Positions 54,671 through 63,080 of a stretch of DNA of 63,976 bases are shown one piece after another. Positions within the stretch are counted from its first letter, which is position 1. Every line of letters starts with the position of its first letter. This DNA is from Tabrizicola sp. (GTDB lineage Bacteria; Pseudomonadota; Alphaproteobacteria; Rhodobacterales; Rhodobacteraceae): assembly GCF_016792905.1 (NCBI RefSeq), contig NZ_JAEULP010000035.1, forward strand, positions 1-63,976, given 5' to 3'. Position numbers and translations under genes: made by a program. The notes beneath the pieces were generated by a model, which did not search any database, was not told where the DNA came from, and worked only from the letters and a program-made list of their open reading frames with translations.

Positions 54671-55999
54671 ATGAGCGATTTTCCCCATACCCCGCCGCGC
54701 TATTCGGCCACCTTCACCCCGGCGGTGAACGCCGAGATCCGCCGCGCTGCCGCCTCCGGCATCTACGACATCCGTGGCGGCGGCACCAAGCGCCACCTGC
54801 CGCATTTCGACGATCTCCTGTTCCTTGGCGCCTCGATCAGCCGCTACCCGCTGGAAGGCTACCGCGAGAAATGCGCGACCGATGTCTGGCTGGGCACCCG
54901 CTTCGCCAAGAAGCCGATCCATCTGGACATTCCGGTGACGATCGCCGGGATGTCGTTCGGCGCGCTCTCCGGCCCGGCGAAGGAAGCCCTGGGCCGTGGC
55001 GCCAGCGCGGCGGGCACCTCGACCACCACCGGCGACGGCGGCATGACCGAGGAGGAGCGTGGGCATTCCAAGACGCTGGTCTATCAATACCTGCCCAGCC
55101 GCTATGGCATGAACCCCGACGACCTGCGGCGCTGCGATGCGATCGAGGTCGTGGTCGGCCAGGGCGCGAAGCCGGGCGGCGGCGGGATGCTACTGGGGCA
55201 GAAGATTTCCGACCGTGTCGCGATGATGCGGAACCTGCCCAAGGGGATCGACCAGCGCTCGGCCTGCCGTCACCCGGACTGGACCGGGCCGGACGATCTT
55301 GAGATCAAGATCCACGAGCTGCGCGAGATCACCGATTGGGAAAAGCCGATCTACGTCAAGGTCGGCGGCGCACGGCCCTACTATGACACCGCACTTGCAG
55401 TGAAGGCCGGGGCGGACGTGGTCGTGCTGGACGGCATGCAGGGCGGCACGGCGGCGACGCAGGACGTGTTCATCGAACATGTCGGCATGCCGATCCTGGC
55501 CTGCATTCCGCAAGCCGTGAAGGCGCTGCAGGACCTTGGGATGCATCGCAAGGTGCAGCTGATTGTCTCGGGCGGCATCCGGTCGGGTGCGGACGTGGCC
55601 AAGGCGATGGCGCTGGGGGCAGATGCGGTTGCCATCGGCACCGCTGCGCTGATCGCGCTGGGCGACAACGATCCGAAGCTGGAAGCCGAATACCAGAAGC
55701 TGCAGACCACGGCGGATGCCTATGACGACTGGCATGAGGGCAAAGACCCGGCGGGGATCACCACCCAGGATCCGGAACTGTTCAAGCGCTTCGACCCGGT
55801 GCTGGGCGGTCGTCGCCTGAAGAATTACCTCAAGGTGATGACGCTGGAGGCGCAGACCATCGCGCGGGCCTGCGGCAAGAACCACCTGCACAACCTGGAA
55901 CCCGAGGACCTGTGCTCGCTGACCATCGAGGCGGCGGCTATGGCGGGGGTTCCTCTGGCGGGGACCAGCTGGATACCGGGACGGAACGGCGGCTTCTAG
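54671..55999 (+). CDS. mgsC: N-methylglutamate synthase subunit C (FMN-binding glutamate synthase domain)
   Basis: A 442-residue protein like the central FMN-binding domain of glutamate synthase: PVTIAGMSFGALSGPAKEALGRGASAAGTSTTTGDGGM, PGGGGMLLGQKISDRVA and LIVSGGIRSGADVAKAMALGADAVAIGTAAL. A C-terminal CGKNHLHNLEPEDLC could be part of an Fe-S site, but this is not certain. Third subunit, seven bases after mgsB. Confidence 0.93.
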   Translation: MSDFPHTPPRYSATFTPAVNAEIRRAAASGIYDIRGGGTKRHLPHFDDLLFLGASISRYPLEGYREKCATDVWLGTRFAKKPIHLDIPVTIAGMSFGALSGPAKEALGRGASAAGTSTTTGDGGMTEEERGHSKTLVYQYLPSRYGMNPDDLRRCDAIEVVVGQGAKPGGGGMLLGQKISDRVAMMRNLPKGIDQRSACRHPDWTGPDDLEIKIHELREITDWEKPIYVKVGGARPYYDTALAVKAGADVVVLDGMQGGTAATQDVFIEHVGMPILACIPQAVKALQDLGMHRKVQLIVSGGIRSGADVAKAMALGADAVAIGTAALIALGDNDPKLEAEYQKLQTTADAYDDWHEGKDPAGITTQDPELFKRFDPVLGGRRLKNYLKVMTLEAQTIARACGKNHLHNLEPEDLCSLTIEAAAMAGVPLAGTSWIPGRNGGF

Positions 56000-56049
56000 G
56001 CCGCCGTTTCCCGATCATCAATCAAGAAAAGACCAAGGGAGTTACAGCA

Positions 56050-57357
56050 ATGGCGAAGGACCTTGCCAAATGGGCCAAGGATAAGGGCGTCAAGTATTTC
56101 ATGATTTCCTACACCGACCTGTTCGGGTCGCAGCGGGCCAAGCTGGTGCCGACGCAGGCGATCAACGACATGGCGGTGGATGGCGCCGGGTTCGCCGGGT
56201 TCGCGACCTGGCTGGACCTGACGCCTGCGCACCCCGACCTGATGGCGGTGCCGGACCCGGACAGTGTGATCCAGCTGCCCTGGAAGAAGGACGTGGCCTG
56301 GGTCGCGGCGCGGGCGACGATGGAGGAAAAGCTCGTCGACCAGGCCCCCCGCAACGTGCTGGAGCGGCTGGTGGGCGAGGCGGCGAAGGAAGGCCTGCGG
56401 GTGAAGACCGGGGTCGAGCCCGAATTCTTCATCCTGAACGCCGATGGGTCGGGCGTCTCGGACGCCTACGACACCGCCGAGAAGCCCTGCTACGACCAGC
56501 AGGCGGTGATGCGGCGCTATGACGTGATCAGCGAGATCTGCGACTACATGCTGGAGCTGGGCTGGGAGGCCTACCAGAACGACCACGAGGACGCGATCGG
56601 CCAGTTCGAGATGAACTGGAAATACGACGATGTCCTGCAAACCGCAGACAAGCATTCGTTCTTCAAGTTCATGACCAAGTCGATCGCCGAGAAGCACGGC
56701 TTCCGCGCGACCTTCATGCCGAAGCCGTTCAAGGGGCTGACGGGGTCGGGCTGCCACGCCCATATCTCGGTCTGGACGCTGGACGGCAAGACCAACGCCT
56801 TCGCCGACAAGTCGAAGGAGCTGGGGCTGTCGGACCAGGGGCGGCACTTCCTGGGCGGGATCATGAAGCATGCCAGCGCGCTGGCGGCGATCTGCAACCC
56901 GACGGTGAACAGCTACAAGCGGATCAACGCGCCGCGGACGTCCTCGGGGGCGACCTGGGCGCCGAACACCGTGACCTGGACCGGCAACAACCGGACCCAT
57001 ATGGTCCGCGTGCCGGGCCCGGGACGGTTCGAGCTGCGGTTGCCCGATGGCGCGGCGAACCCCTACCTGATGCAGGCGGTGATCCTGGCGGCGGGGCTGG
57101 ACGGGGTGCGGACCAAGGCGGACCCGGGGCGGCGCTACGATATCGACATGTATCAGGACGGCCACAAGGTGAAGGGGGCGCCGAAGCTGCCCTTGAACCT
57201 GCTCGACGCACTGCGGGAGTATGACAAGGACAAGACCCTGAAGTCGATGATGGGGGACGAGTTCTCGGCCGCCTTCCTGAAGCTGAAGCACAAGGAATGG
57301 AACGACTATTGCAGCCATTTCTCGGCCTGGGAGACGCAGACGACGCTGGACATCTGA
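56050..57357 (+). CDS. gmaS: Gamma-glutamylmethylamide synthetase
   Basis: A 435-residue enzyme of the glutamine synthetase III-like group that joins methylamine to glutamate with ATP. MAKDLAKWAKDKGVKYFMISYTDLFG is the GmaS N-terminus; VEPEFFIL, GSGCHAHISVW and PGRFELRLPDGAANPYL are GS active-site strands. It follows mgsC by 50 bases. Repeat copy D starts three bases after its stop and a terminator follows. Confidence 0.95.
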   Translation: MAKDLAKWAKDKGVKYFMISYTDLFGSQRAKLVPTQAINDMAVDGAGFAGFATWLDLTPAHPDLMAVPDPDSVIQLPWKKDVAWVAARATMEEKLVDQAPRNVLERLVGEAAKEGLRVKTGVEPEFFILNADGSGVSDAYDTAEKPCYDQQAVMRRYDVISEICDYMLELGWEAYQNDHEDAIGQFEMNWKYDDVLQTADKHSFFKFMTKSIAEKHGFRATFMPKPFKGLTGSGCHAHISVWTLDGKTNAFADKSKELGLSDQGRHFLGGIMKHASALAAICNPTVNSYKRINAPRTSSGATWAPNTVTWTGNNRTHMVRVPGPGRFELRLPDGAANPYLMQAVILAAGLDGVRTKADPGRRYDIDMYQDGHKVKGAPKLPLNLLDALREYDKDKTLKSMMGDEFSAAFLKLKHKEWNDYCSHFSAWETQTTLDI

Positions 57358-57360
57358 TTT

Positions 57361-57421
57361 CTGTCCACGGTGGACAGAATCTTGGAGGCAGCAAAATCAA
57401 TAACTTGCTCGCGGACATTCA
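57361..57421 (+). repeat. Dispersed post-stop repeat, copy D
   Basis: Fourth copy, three bases after the gmaS TGA. Palindrome CTGTCCACGGTGGACAG at 57361-57377, then AAAATCAATAACTTGCTCG and CATTCA at the end. Confidence 0.85.
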
Positions 57422-57496
57422 TCACTTCTTAACACCTTGCGAAGGGCCCCCAGGCCCGTTGCCTGCGCGTCTTACCAGACCTGAACCCCCAACTGG

Positions 57497-57520
57497 CCCC
57501 GGAGCGATCCGGGGTTTTTC
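57497..57520 (+). terminator. Rho-independent terminator after gmaS
   Basis: Stem CCCCGG-AGCGAT-CCGGGG followed by TTTTTC. It closes the mgsABC-gmaS transcript, 76 bases after repeat copy D, so the repeat lies inside the transcribed 3' end. Confidence 0.85.
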
Positions 57521-57539
57521 TCGTCACTCCGCCGCGCAA

Positions 57540-57555
57540 TTTACCTTGGGGTAAA
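57540..57555. promoter_or_regulatory. Inverted repeat TTTACC-TTGG-GGTAAA
   Basis: A perfect 16-nt inverted repeat five bases before the FNR box of the Usp gene. Probably a second regulator's site at this promoter. Confidence 0.5.
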
Positions 57556-57560
57556 CTTTC

Positions 57561-57574
57561 TTGACGCAAGTCAA
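57561..57574. promoter_or_regulatory. FnrL box upstream of usp
   Basis: TTGACGCAAGTCAA fits TTGAY-N4-RTCAA exactly. It lies 62 bases before the Usp ATG. Confidence 0.78.
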
Positions 57575-57636
57575 AGCCAGCAAGGGCAGTTCGTGGTTAG
57601 GTGCATTCAATGCAAATCAGACCAAGGATGGATGTG

Positions 57637-58050
57637 ATGACCAGCAAGATTCTCTGCCCGACCGACGGGTCCGACCACGCGACGATTGGTGTCATTCTTT
57701 CGGCTGAAGTGGCCAAGGCGACCGGCGGCCACCTGACGATCTGCGTGGTGAACATCGCGCATGGCGGCGTGCGCGGCCCGACCATCAGCCACTGGAAGTC
57801 GGAAGAGGTGGCGAGACTTCTGGCCGACGCCGAGGCGCTGGCGAAGAAGGAAGGCGCAAAGGATGTCGGGACCGTCGAAGTGGTGGCCCGAGAGGCAGCT
57901 CCGGCGATCATCGCCTATGCCGAGCAGAACGGATATACCCATATCGTCATGGGAACCGGCGACAAGCGGGGCTTGCAGCGCCTTGTCCTGGGCTCGGTCG
58001 CGAGCGAGGTGGCCACCCGCGCCCATTGCACCGTGACCATTGCCCGCTGA
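57637..58050 (+). CDS. Universal stress protein (UspA family)
   Basis: A 137-residue single Usp domain: MTSKILCPTDGSDHATIGVILSAEVA at the start and the nucleotide loop MGTGDKRGLQRLVLGSVASEV at the end. AAGG lies nine bases before ATG 57637. Controlled by a clear FNR-type box, so it should respond to low oxygen. It stands alone between gmaS and tmm, with terminators on both sides. Confidence 0.9.
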   Translation: MTSKILCPTDGSDHATIGVILSAEVAKATGGHLTICVVNIAHGGVRGPTISHWKSEEVARLLADAEALAKKEGAKDVGTVEVVAREAAPAIIAYAEQNGYTHIVMGTGDKRGLQRLVLGSVASEVATRAHCTVTIAR

Positions 58051-58093
58051 CTGCGCTTGCGGCTAGGCTTCTCGCAAAGGTTGTGACCCCGGA

Positions 58094-58117
58094 CCCCGGA
58101 GCTTGCCGCTTCCGGGG
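58094..58117 (+). terminator. Hairpin after usp
   Basis: Stem CCCCGGA/TCCGGGG with a ten-base loop, followed only by TTC. Likely end of the Usp transcript; weak U-tract. Confidence 0.5.
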
Positions 58118-58146
58118 TTCATCATGTTTACCATCAGGAAGAAGAT

Positions 58147-58176
58147 TTGACACAGGCGCAACTTTGTCTCTAGGCT
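58147..58176 (+). promoter_or_regulatory. Sigma-70-like promoter of tmm
   Basis: TTGACA at 58147-58152 and TAGGCT at 58171-58176 with an 18-base spacer, 57 bases before the tmm ATG. The -10 box is weak, which suits an activated promoter. Confidence 0.5.
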
Positions 58177-58232
58177 GGACCGCATAAATCAGAGCGCCCG
58201 CGCGGCACCAATACCCAACACTGGAGGTCACC

Positions 58233-59576
58233 ATGAAGAAAAGAGTTGCCGTCATCGGAGCGGGGCCCTCGGGCCTTGCGCAGTTGCGCGCGTTCCAGTC
58301 GGCCAAGGCGAAGGGCGAGGATATCCCGGAAGTCGTCTGCTTCGAGAAGCAATCGGACTGGGGCGGGCTGTGGAACTATACCTGGCGCACGGGCCTCGAT
58401 GAATTCGGCGAGCCGGTGCATTGCAGCATGTACCGCTACCTCTGGACCAACGGGCCGAAAGAGGGCCTGGAATTCGCCGACTATTCCTTCGAGGAGCATT
58501 TCGGCAAGCAGATCGCCAGCTACCCGCCGCGCGCGGTGATGGTCGACTATATCGAGGGCCGCGTGAAGAAGGCCGGCGTGCGTGACTGGATCCGCTTCGC
58601 GACCACGGTGCGGATGGTGAAATACAACGAAGCCAAGGGCAATTTCACCGTCACGGCACATGATCTGAAGAACGACCGGATGTACGACGAGGAGTTCGAC
58701 AACGTCATCGTCGCCTCTGGCCATTTCTCGGTGCCGAACGTGCCCGAGTATCCCGGATTCGACAAGTTCAACGGCCGCGTCCTGCACGCGCATGACTTCC
58801 GCGATGCGCGCGAGTTCGCAGGCAAGGACCTGCTGCTCCTGGGGTCGTCCTATTCGGCCGAGGACATCGGGTCGCAGTGCTGGAAATACGGCGCGAAATC
58901 GATCACGGTCGCCTATCGCAACGCGCCGATGGGCTTCAAATGGCCGTCGAACTGGAAGGAAGTGCCGAAGCTGGAACGGGTGGACGAAGACACCGCCTAT
59001 TTCTCGGATGGCACGTCAAAGAAGGTGGACGCGATCATCCTGTGCACCGGCTACAAGCACCACTTCCCGTTCCTGCCTGATGATCTGCGGCTGAAGACGG
59101 CGAACCGGCTGGCGACCAACGATCTCTACAAGGGCGTGGTCTACGTCCACAATCCGAAGCTGTTCTATCTGGGCATGCAGGACCAGTGGTTCACCTTCAA
59201 TATGTTCGATGCGCAAGCCTGGTGGGTGCGGGACGCGATCATGGGCAAGATCAAGATTCCGACCGACAAGAAGGTGCTGCTGAAGGACGTCGTGGACCGG
59301 GTGGCGCACGAAGACGCCGGCCAGGACGCCCACGACGCCATCCACTATCAGGGCGACTATGTGAAGGAGCTGATCGCCGAGACGGACTATCCGTCCTTCG
59401 ACGTCGACGGCGCCTGCGAGGCCTTCTTCGAGTGGAAGGAGCACAAGAAGCAGGACATCATGGCCTTCCGCAACCATGCCTACAAATCGGTCATCACCGG
59501 GACGATGGCGCCGGTCCACCACACGCCCTGGAAGGACGCGCTGGAGGATTCGATGGAAAGCTATCTGAAGAACTGA
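58233..59576 (+). CDS. tmm: Trimethylamine monooxygenase
   Basis: A 447-residue bacterial flavin monooxygenase that oxidises trimethylamine to its N-oxide with NADPH and oxygen. FAD motif GAGPSG (residues 9-14), FMO identifying motif [16 protein letters not shown] motif [10 protein letters not shown] and the C-terminal [18 protein letters not shown] precedes the ATG. A family member could also oxidise other methylated amines; the neighbours support trimethylamine. Confidence 0.93.
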   Translation: MKKRVAVIGAGPSGLAQLRAFQSAKAKGEDIPEVVCFEKQSDWGGLWNYTWRTGLDEFGEPVHCSMYRYLWTNGPKEGLEFADYSFEEHFGKQIASYPPRAVMVDYIEGRVKKAGVRDWIRFATTVRMVKYNEAKGNFTVTAHDLKNDRMYDEEFDNVIVASGHFSVPNVPEYPGFDKFNGRVLHAHDFRDAREFAGKDLLLLGSSYSAEDIGSQCWKYGAKSITVAYRNAPMGFKWPSNWKEVPKLERVDEDTAYFSDGTSKKVDAIILCTGYKHHFPFLPDDLRLKTANRLATNDLYKGVVYVHNPKLFYLGMQDQWFTFNMFDAQAWWVRDAIMGKIKIPTDKKVLLKDVVDRVAHEDAGQDAHDAIHYQGDYVKELIAETDYPSFDVDGACEAFFEWKEHKKQDIMAFRNHAYKSVITGTMAPVHHTPWKDALEDSMESYLKN

Positions 59577-59595
59577 TCAGGTCTTCAGCGACAGA

Positions 59596-59628
59596 AAGCG
59601 GCGCCGGAAATGGCGCCGTTTGCATTTT
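59596..59628 (+). terminator. Rho-independent terminator after tmm
   Basis: Stem CGGCGCC-GGAAAT-GGCGCCG followed by TTTGCATTTTT, 22 bases after the tmm stop. The rest of the 333-nt gap up to 59909 shows no gene; it should hold the promoter of the next permease, which I could not define. Confidence 0.82.
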
Positions 59629-59909
59629 TGGGCAGATTGGGACCGGCAACAGTGATCACCGGGAAACTTTCTTTCGCAGGGATCAATTTTTTCTCGCCAT
59701 GACCCGAAGCCCGTGCTTTCCTGCGCGGCATCAGGTCGCAGGCAAAGCCGAGCCCTGAGACGATTCTGCGCCGGACGAAGGAGTGGCTGGGGAACAGGAC
59801 TGAACGACCGACGTCCGCAAAGACTTGATTCATGACCGCATATCGGAGGGAAGGGCAGGCAGGAAGAAATGCCCAAGAGCCGCGTATGTCGCCCAACAGG
59901 AGAGAGGGA

Positions 59910-61673
59910 ATGACGACTGAAACTGGATCGGGCCAGATGGTCCGGGCGCTGACCTGGAAGGGCGCCTTCTGGGTTGCGGCAGGGGTGCCGCCCCTGGTGC
60001 TGTTCTCGATCGGCGGGATTGCCGGGACGACGGGGAAACTGGCCTTTCTGGTCTGGATCATTTCGATGATCATGGGGTTCCTGCAAAGCTTCACCTATGC
60101 CGAAATGGCGGGAATGTTCGGCAACAAGTCGGGCGGAACCTCGGTCTATGGCGCTACTGCCTGGCTGCGCTATGGCAAGCTGATCGCGCCGCTGTCGGTC
60201 TGGTGCAACTGGTTCGCCTGGTCGCCGGTGCTGTCGCTCGGCTGCGCCATCGCGGCGGGCTATATCCTGAACGCCCTGTTCCCGATTCCCTTGGCGGAAA
60301 GTCAGGCGGTGGTCGACTGGGTGACGGCGCATCTGGCGGACTACACCGCCACGACGCAGTCGGTCGTGGACTACATGGCCGCGAATGCGGGCGTGACGGC
60401 CGAGGATGCGATCAAGGCGGTGGCGGCCTCGGATGGCGTGGCGGCGCTGACGCCCGCGTTCCGCACCTGGGAAGCCTTCCAGATCGCCATCCCCGGCCTT
60501 GGCAACCTGCACTTCAACTCGACCTTCATCATCGGCGTGATCCTGATGCTGATCATCCTGATGATCCAGGAGAAGGGCATCGCCTCGACGGCCTCGGCGC
60601 AGAAATGGCTGGCGATCATCGTGCTGGTGCCGCTGCTGCTGGTCGGCCTGGTGCCGCTGGTCAACGGGTCGATCAACTGGATGAACGTGACCAACCTGGT
60701 GCCACCGACCGCGGCCTATTCCGGCGTCGACGGCGACTGGTCGATCGGCGGCTGGACGCTGTTCCTGGGCGGCATGTACATTGCGGCCTGGTCGACCTAC
60801 GGCTTTGAAACCGCGGTCTGCTATACCCGCGAGTTGAAGGACCCGAAGACCGACACGTTCCGGGCGATCTTCTATTCCGGCCTCTTGTGCTGCGTGTTCT
60901 TCTTCCTGATCCCGTTCTCGTTCCAGGGGGTCTACGGGGTGGAAGGCATGCTCGCGACCGGCATCGTCGACGGCACGGGCGTCGGCGAGGCGATGGGCAA
61001 CATGATCGGCGGCGGGCCGGTGATCACCCAGATCTTCGTGATCCTGATGATCATGGCGCTGTTTCTGGCGATCATGACGGCAATGGCGGGTTCGTCGCGC
61101 ACGCTCTATCAGGGCTCGCGCGATGGCTGGCTGCCCAAATATCTGGGCGAAGTGAACAGCCACGGCGCCCCGCACAAGGCGATGTGGACGGATGTTGCCT
61201 TCAACGTCATCCTGCTGGCGCTGGCCTCGGATGTAGCGGGCTACTTCTATGTGCTGGCGATCTCGAACGTCGGCTACATCATGTTCAACTTCCTGAACCT
61301 GAATGCCGGCTGGATTCACCGCATCGATTCGGCCCATATGGAACGCCCGTGGAAAGCGCCGACATGGCTGATCGGCATCAACACCGTGCTGGCCTTCGTG
61401 AACGCGCTGTTCCTTGGCGCCGGGGCCAAGGTCTGGGGCTATGAGAATGCGCTGTGGTCGGGGCTGGTCTTTGCCGCCTTCATCTTCCCGGTGTTCTGGT
61501 ATCGCCATTACATCGTCGATGGCGGCAAGTTCCCGAAAGAAGCCTATGACGATCTGGGCCTGAAAGAAGGCGATCTGGGCGAACGCAAGGCCGGGATGCT
61601 GCCCTATCTGGCGCTGGTCGCCGGGGCGGCGGTGGTGCTTTGGGCCAACTGGTTCTTCGTGCTGCCGGCCTGA
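59910..61673 (+). CDS. APC family permease with a large loop insert
   Basis: A 587-residue permease of the amino acid-polyamine-organocation superfamily, longer than the usual 450-500. Helix 1 (TWKGAFWVAAGVPPLVLFSIGGIAGTTGKL) and GFETAVCYTRELKDPKTD are typical. About residues 128-198 form a soluble insert between membrane segments (QAVVDWVTAHLADYTATTQSVVDYMAANAGVTAEDA...). It lies between tmm and dmmD, so an amine substrate is likely. ATG 59910 sits just after GGAGAGAGGG; ATG 59886 is an alternative. Confidence 0.85.
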   Translation: MTTETGSGQMVRALTWKGAFWVAAGVPPLVLFSIGGIAGTTGKLAFLVWIISMIMGFLQSFTYAEMAGMFGNKSGGTSVYGATAWLRYGKLIAPLSVWCNWFAWSPVLSLGCAIAAGYILNALFPIPLAESQAVVDWVTAHLADYTATTQSVVDYMAANAGVTAEDAIKAVAASDGVAALTPAFRTWEAFQIAIPGLGNLHFNSTFIIGVILMLIILMIQEKGIASTASAQKWLAIIVLVPLLLVGLVPLVNGSINWMNVTNLVPPTAAYSGVDGDWSIGGWTLFLGGMYIAAWSTYGFETAVCYTRELKDPKTDTFRAIFYSGLLCCVFFFLIPFSFQGVYGVEGMLATGIVDGTGVGEAMGNMIGGGPVITQIFVILMIMALFLAIMTAMAGSSRTLYQGSRDGWLPKYLGEVNSHGAPHKAMWTDVAFNVILLALASDVAGYFYVLAISNVGYIMFNFLNLNAGWIHRIDSAHMERPWKAPTWLIGINTVLAFVNALFLGAGAKVWGYENALWSGLVFAAFIFPVFWYRHYIVDGGKFPKEAYDDLGLKEGDLGERKAGMLPYLALVAGAAVVLWANWFFVLPA

Positions 61674-61697
61674 GTGCCTGTTTTCTGACGCTTACGG

Positions 61698-61726
61698 AAA
61701 GGGGGCCGCGCAAGCGGCCCTTTTTT
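61698..61726 (+). terminator. Rho-independent terminator after permease
   Basis: Stem GGGCCGC-GCAA-GCGGCCC followed by six T. It separates the permease from dmmD. Confidence 0.88.
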
Positions 61727-61770
61727 CATGCAATGTTTTCTGCGAAGAAAAATACTTGCATTTCATTATT

Positions 61771-61808
61771 GATTTTCGTCGCAGACCCTAACAGACTTGG
61801 CGAAAATC
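61771..61808 (+). promoter_or_regulatory. Inverted repeat upstream of dmmD
   Basis: GATTTTCG at 61771-61778 and CGAAAATC at 61801-61808, perfect eight-base arms 22 bases apart, just before the dmmD ribosome site. The AT-rich region before it also has TTTTCT-GCGA-AGAAAA. Candidate operators; regulator unknown. Confidence 0.5.
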
Positions 61809-61831
61809 AGACCAATTCAGGGAGACCGCAG

Positions 61832-62971
61832 ATGACCAATTCCTGGCGTTTTTCGACGCTGATCGACCGCCACCGCGCGCTTGGCTCGAATCTGGAAGAC
61901 TGGAGCGGGATGGGCACCGCCTGGTCCTATTCCAAGGGCGACCCGGATGCCGAATACATGGCAATCCGCACCAAGGCCGGGCTGATGGATGTCTCGGGTC
62001 TGAAGAAGGTCCATATCACCGGCCATGCCGCCAGCCATGTGATCGAGCGGGCAACCACCCGCAACGTGGAAAAGCTGATGCCGGGCCGCGCGGTTTACGC
62101 CTGTATGCTGAACGACGCGGGCAAGTTCGTGGATGACTGCGTGATCTACCGCATGGGGCCGAACAGCTTCATGGTGGTGCATGGCTCGGGTGCCGGGCAT
62201 GAACAACTGACCATGGCGGCGACCGGCCGCGATGTGTCGATCCGCTTTGACGACAACCTGCATGATCTGTCGCTGCAAGGGCCGCTGGCGGTGGATTATC
62301 TGGAAAAGCACATTCCGGGCGTCCGCCAGCTTGGCTATTTCAGCCATATGCCGACCAGCCTCTTCGGCAAGCCGATCACCCTGTCGCGCACCGGCTACAC
62401 CGGCGAGCGCGGCTATGAGATTTTCTGCCGCGGGCAGGATGCGGTGATGATCTGGGACCGGATTCTGGAGGAAGGCGCTTCCATGGGGATCATCCCCTGC
62501 CGGTTCACCACGCTGGATATGCTGCGCACCGAAAGCTACCTGCTGTTCTTCCCCTTCGACAATTCGGAAATGTATCCGTTTGAAAACGAAGGCCCCGGCG
62601 ATACGTTGTGGGAGCTTGGGCTCGACTTCACCGTGTCGCCCGGCAAGGTGGGTTTCCGTGGCGCGGAAGAGCATTACCGGCTGAAGGGCAAGGAACGCTT
62701 CAAGATCTGGGGGCTGAAGCTGGAAGGCAAGAATGTGCCCGGCAACGGTGCGCCGGTGTTCCGGGGCGATACGCAGGTCGGCGTGGTGACGCAGGCGATG
62801 TATTCGCCGCTGAACGACTGGACCGTGGCCATCGCCCGCCTGCCGGTCGATTGCGCCAATGAGGGCACCGATCTGGTGGTGAAATGCGGCACCCATGGCC
62901 CGATCAAGGCCAAGACCCATTCGCTGCCCTTCTATGACATCGAGAAGAAGCGCCGCACGGCCAAGGACTGA
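61832..62971 (+). CDS. dmmD: Dimethylamine monooxygenase-associated GcvT-like protein
   Basis: A 379-residue aminomethyltransferase (GcvT)-fold protein, first gene of dmmDABC. It is thought to pass the formaldehyde unit released from dimethylamine to tetrahydrofolate. Family stretches: AEYMAIRTKAGLMDVSGLKKVHITG, DLSLQGPLAVDYLEKHIPG and LSRTGYTGERGYEIFCRG. ATG 61832 follows GGGAGAC; the 64 residues upstream are read-through. Confidence 0.88.
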   Translation: MTNSWRFSTLIDRHRALGSNLEDWSGMGTAWSYSKGDPDAEYMAIRTKAGLMDVSGLKKVHITGHAASHVIERATTRNVEKLMPGRAVYACMLNDAGKFVDDCVIYRMGPNSFMVVHGSGAGHEQLTMAATGRDVSIRFDDNLHDLSLQGPLAVDYLEKHIPGVRQLGYFSHMPTSLFGKPITLSRTGYTGERGYEIFCRGQDAVMIWDRILEEGASMGIIPCRFTTLDMLRTESYLLFFPFDNSEMYPFENEGPGDTLWELGLDFTVSPGKVGFRGAEEHYRLKGKERFKIWGLKLEGKNVPGNGAPVFRGDTQVGVVTQAMYSPLNDWTVAIARLPVDCANEGTDLVVKCGTHGPIKAKTHSLPFYDIEKKRRTAKD

Positions 62972-63033
62972 TCCTGCCTGAACCCGGTCGGGGGCCTGTC
63001 GGCGCGGACAGGGGCCCCCGGCCGGGTGCAAAT

Positions 63034-63075
63034 CCACAAACGGACGGCCACAAACGGACGGCCACAAACGGACGG
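63034..63075 (+). repeat. Three tandem 14-nt repeats before dmmA
   Basis: The unit CCACAAACGGACGG is repeated three times without change, ending five bases before the dmmA ATG. The last unit supplies the only ribosome-site-like GGACGG. Copy-number change would alter the leader and might alter expression. Confidence 0.8.
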
Positions 63076-63080
63076 AATGC

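Noticed and set aside
57422-57496. Possible tRNA or small RNA between gmaS and its terminator
   Set aside because: No cloverleaf or T-loop consensus is visible; it is simply the 3' end of the gmaS transcript.
59629-59909. Possible small gene in the gap after tmm
   Set aside because: Short frames exist but none has a ribosome site or recognisable sequence; the stretch is most likely promoter DNA.
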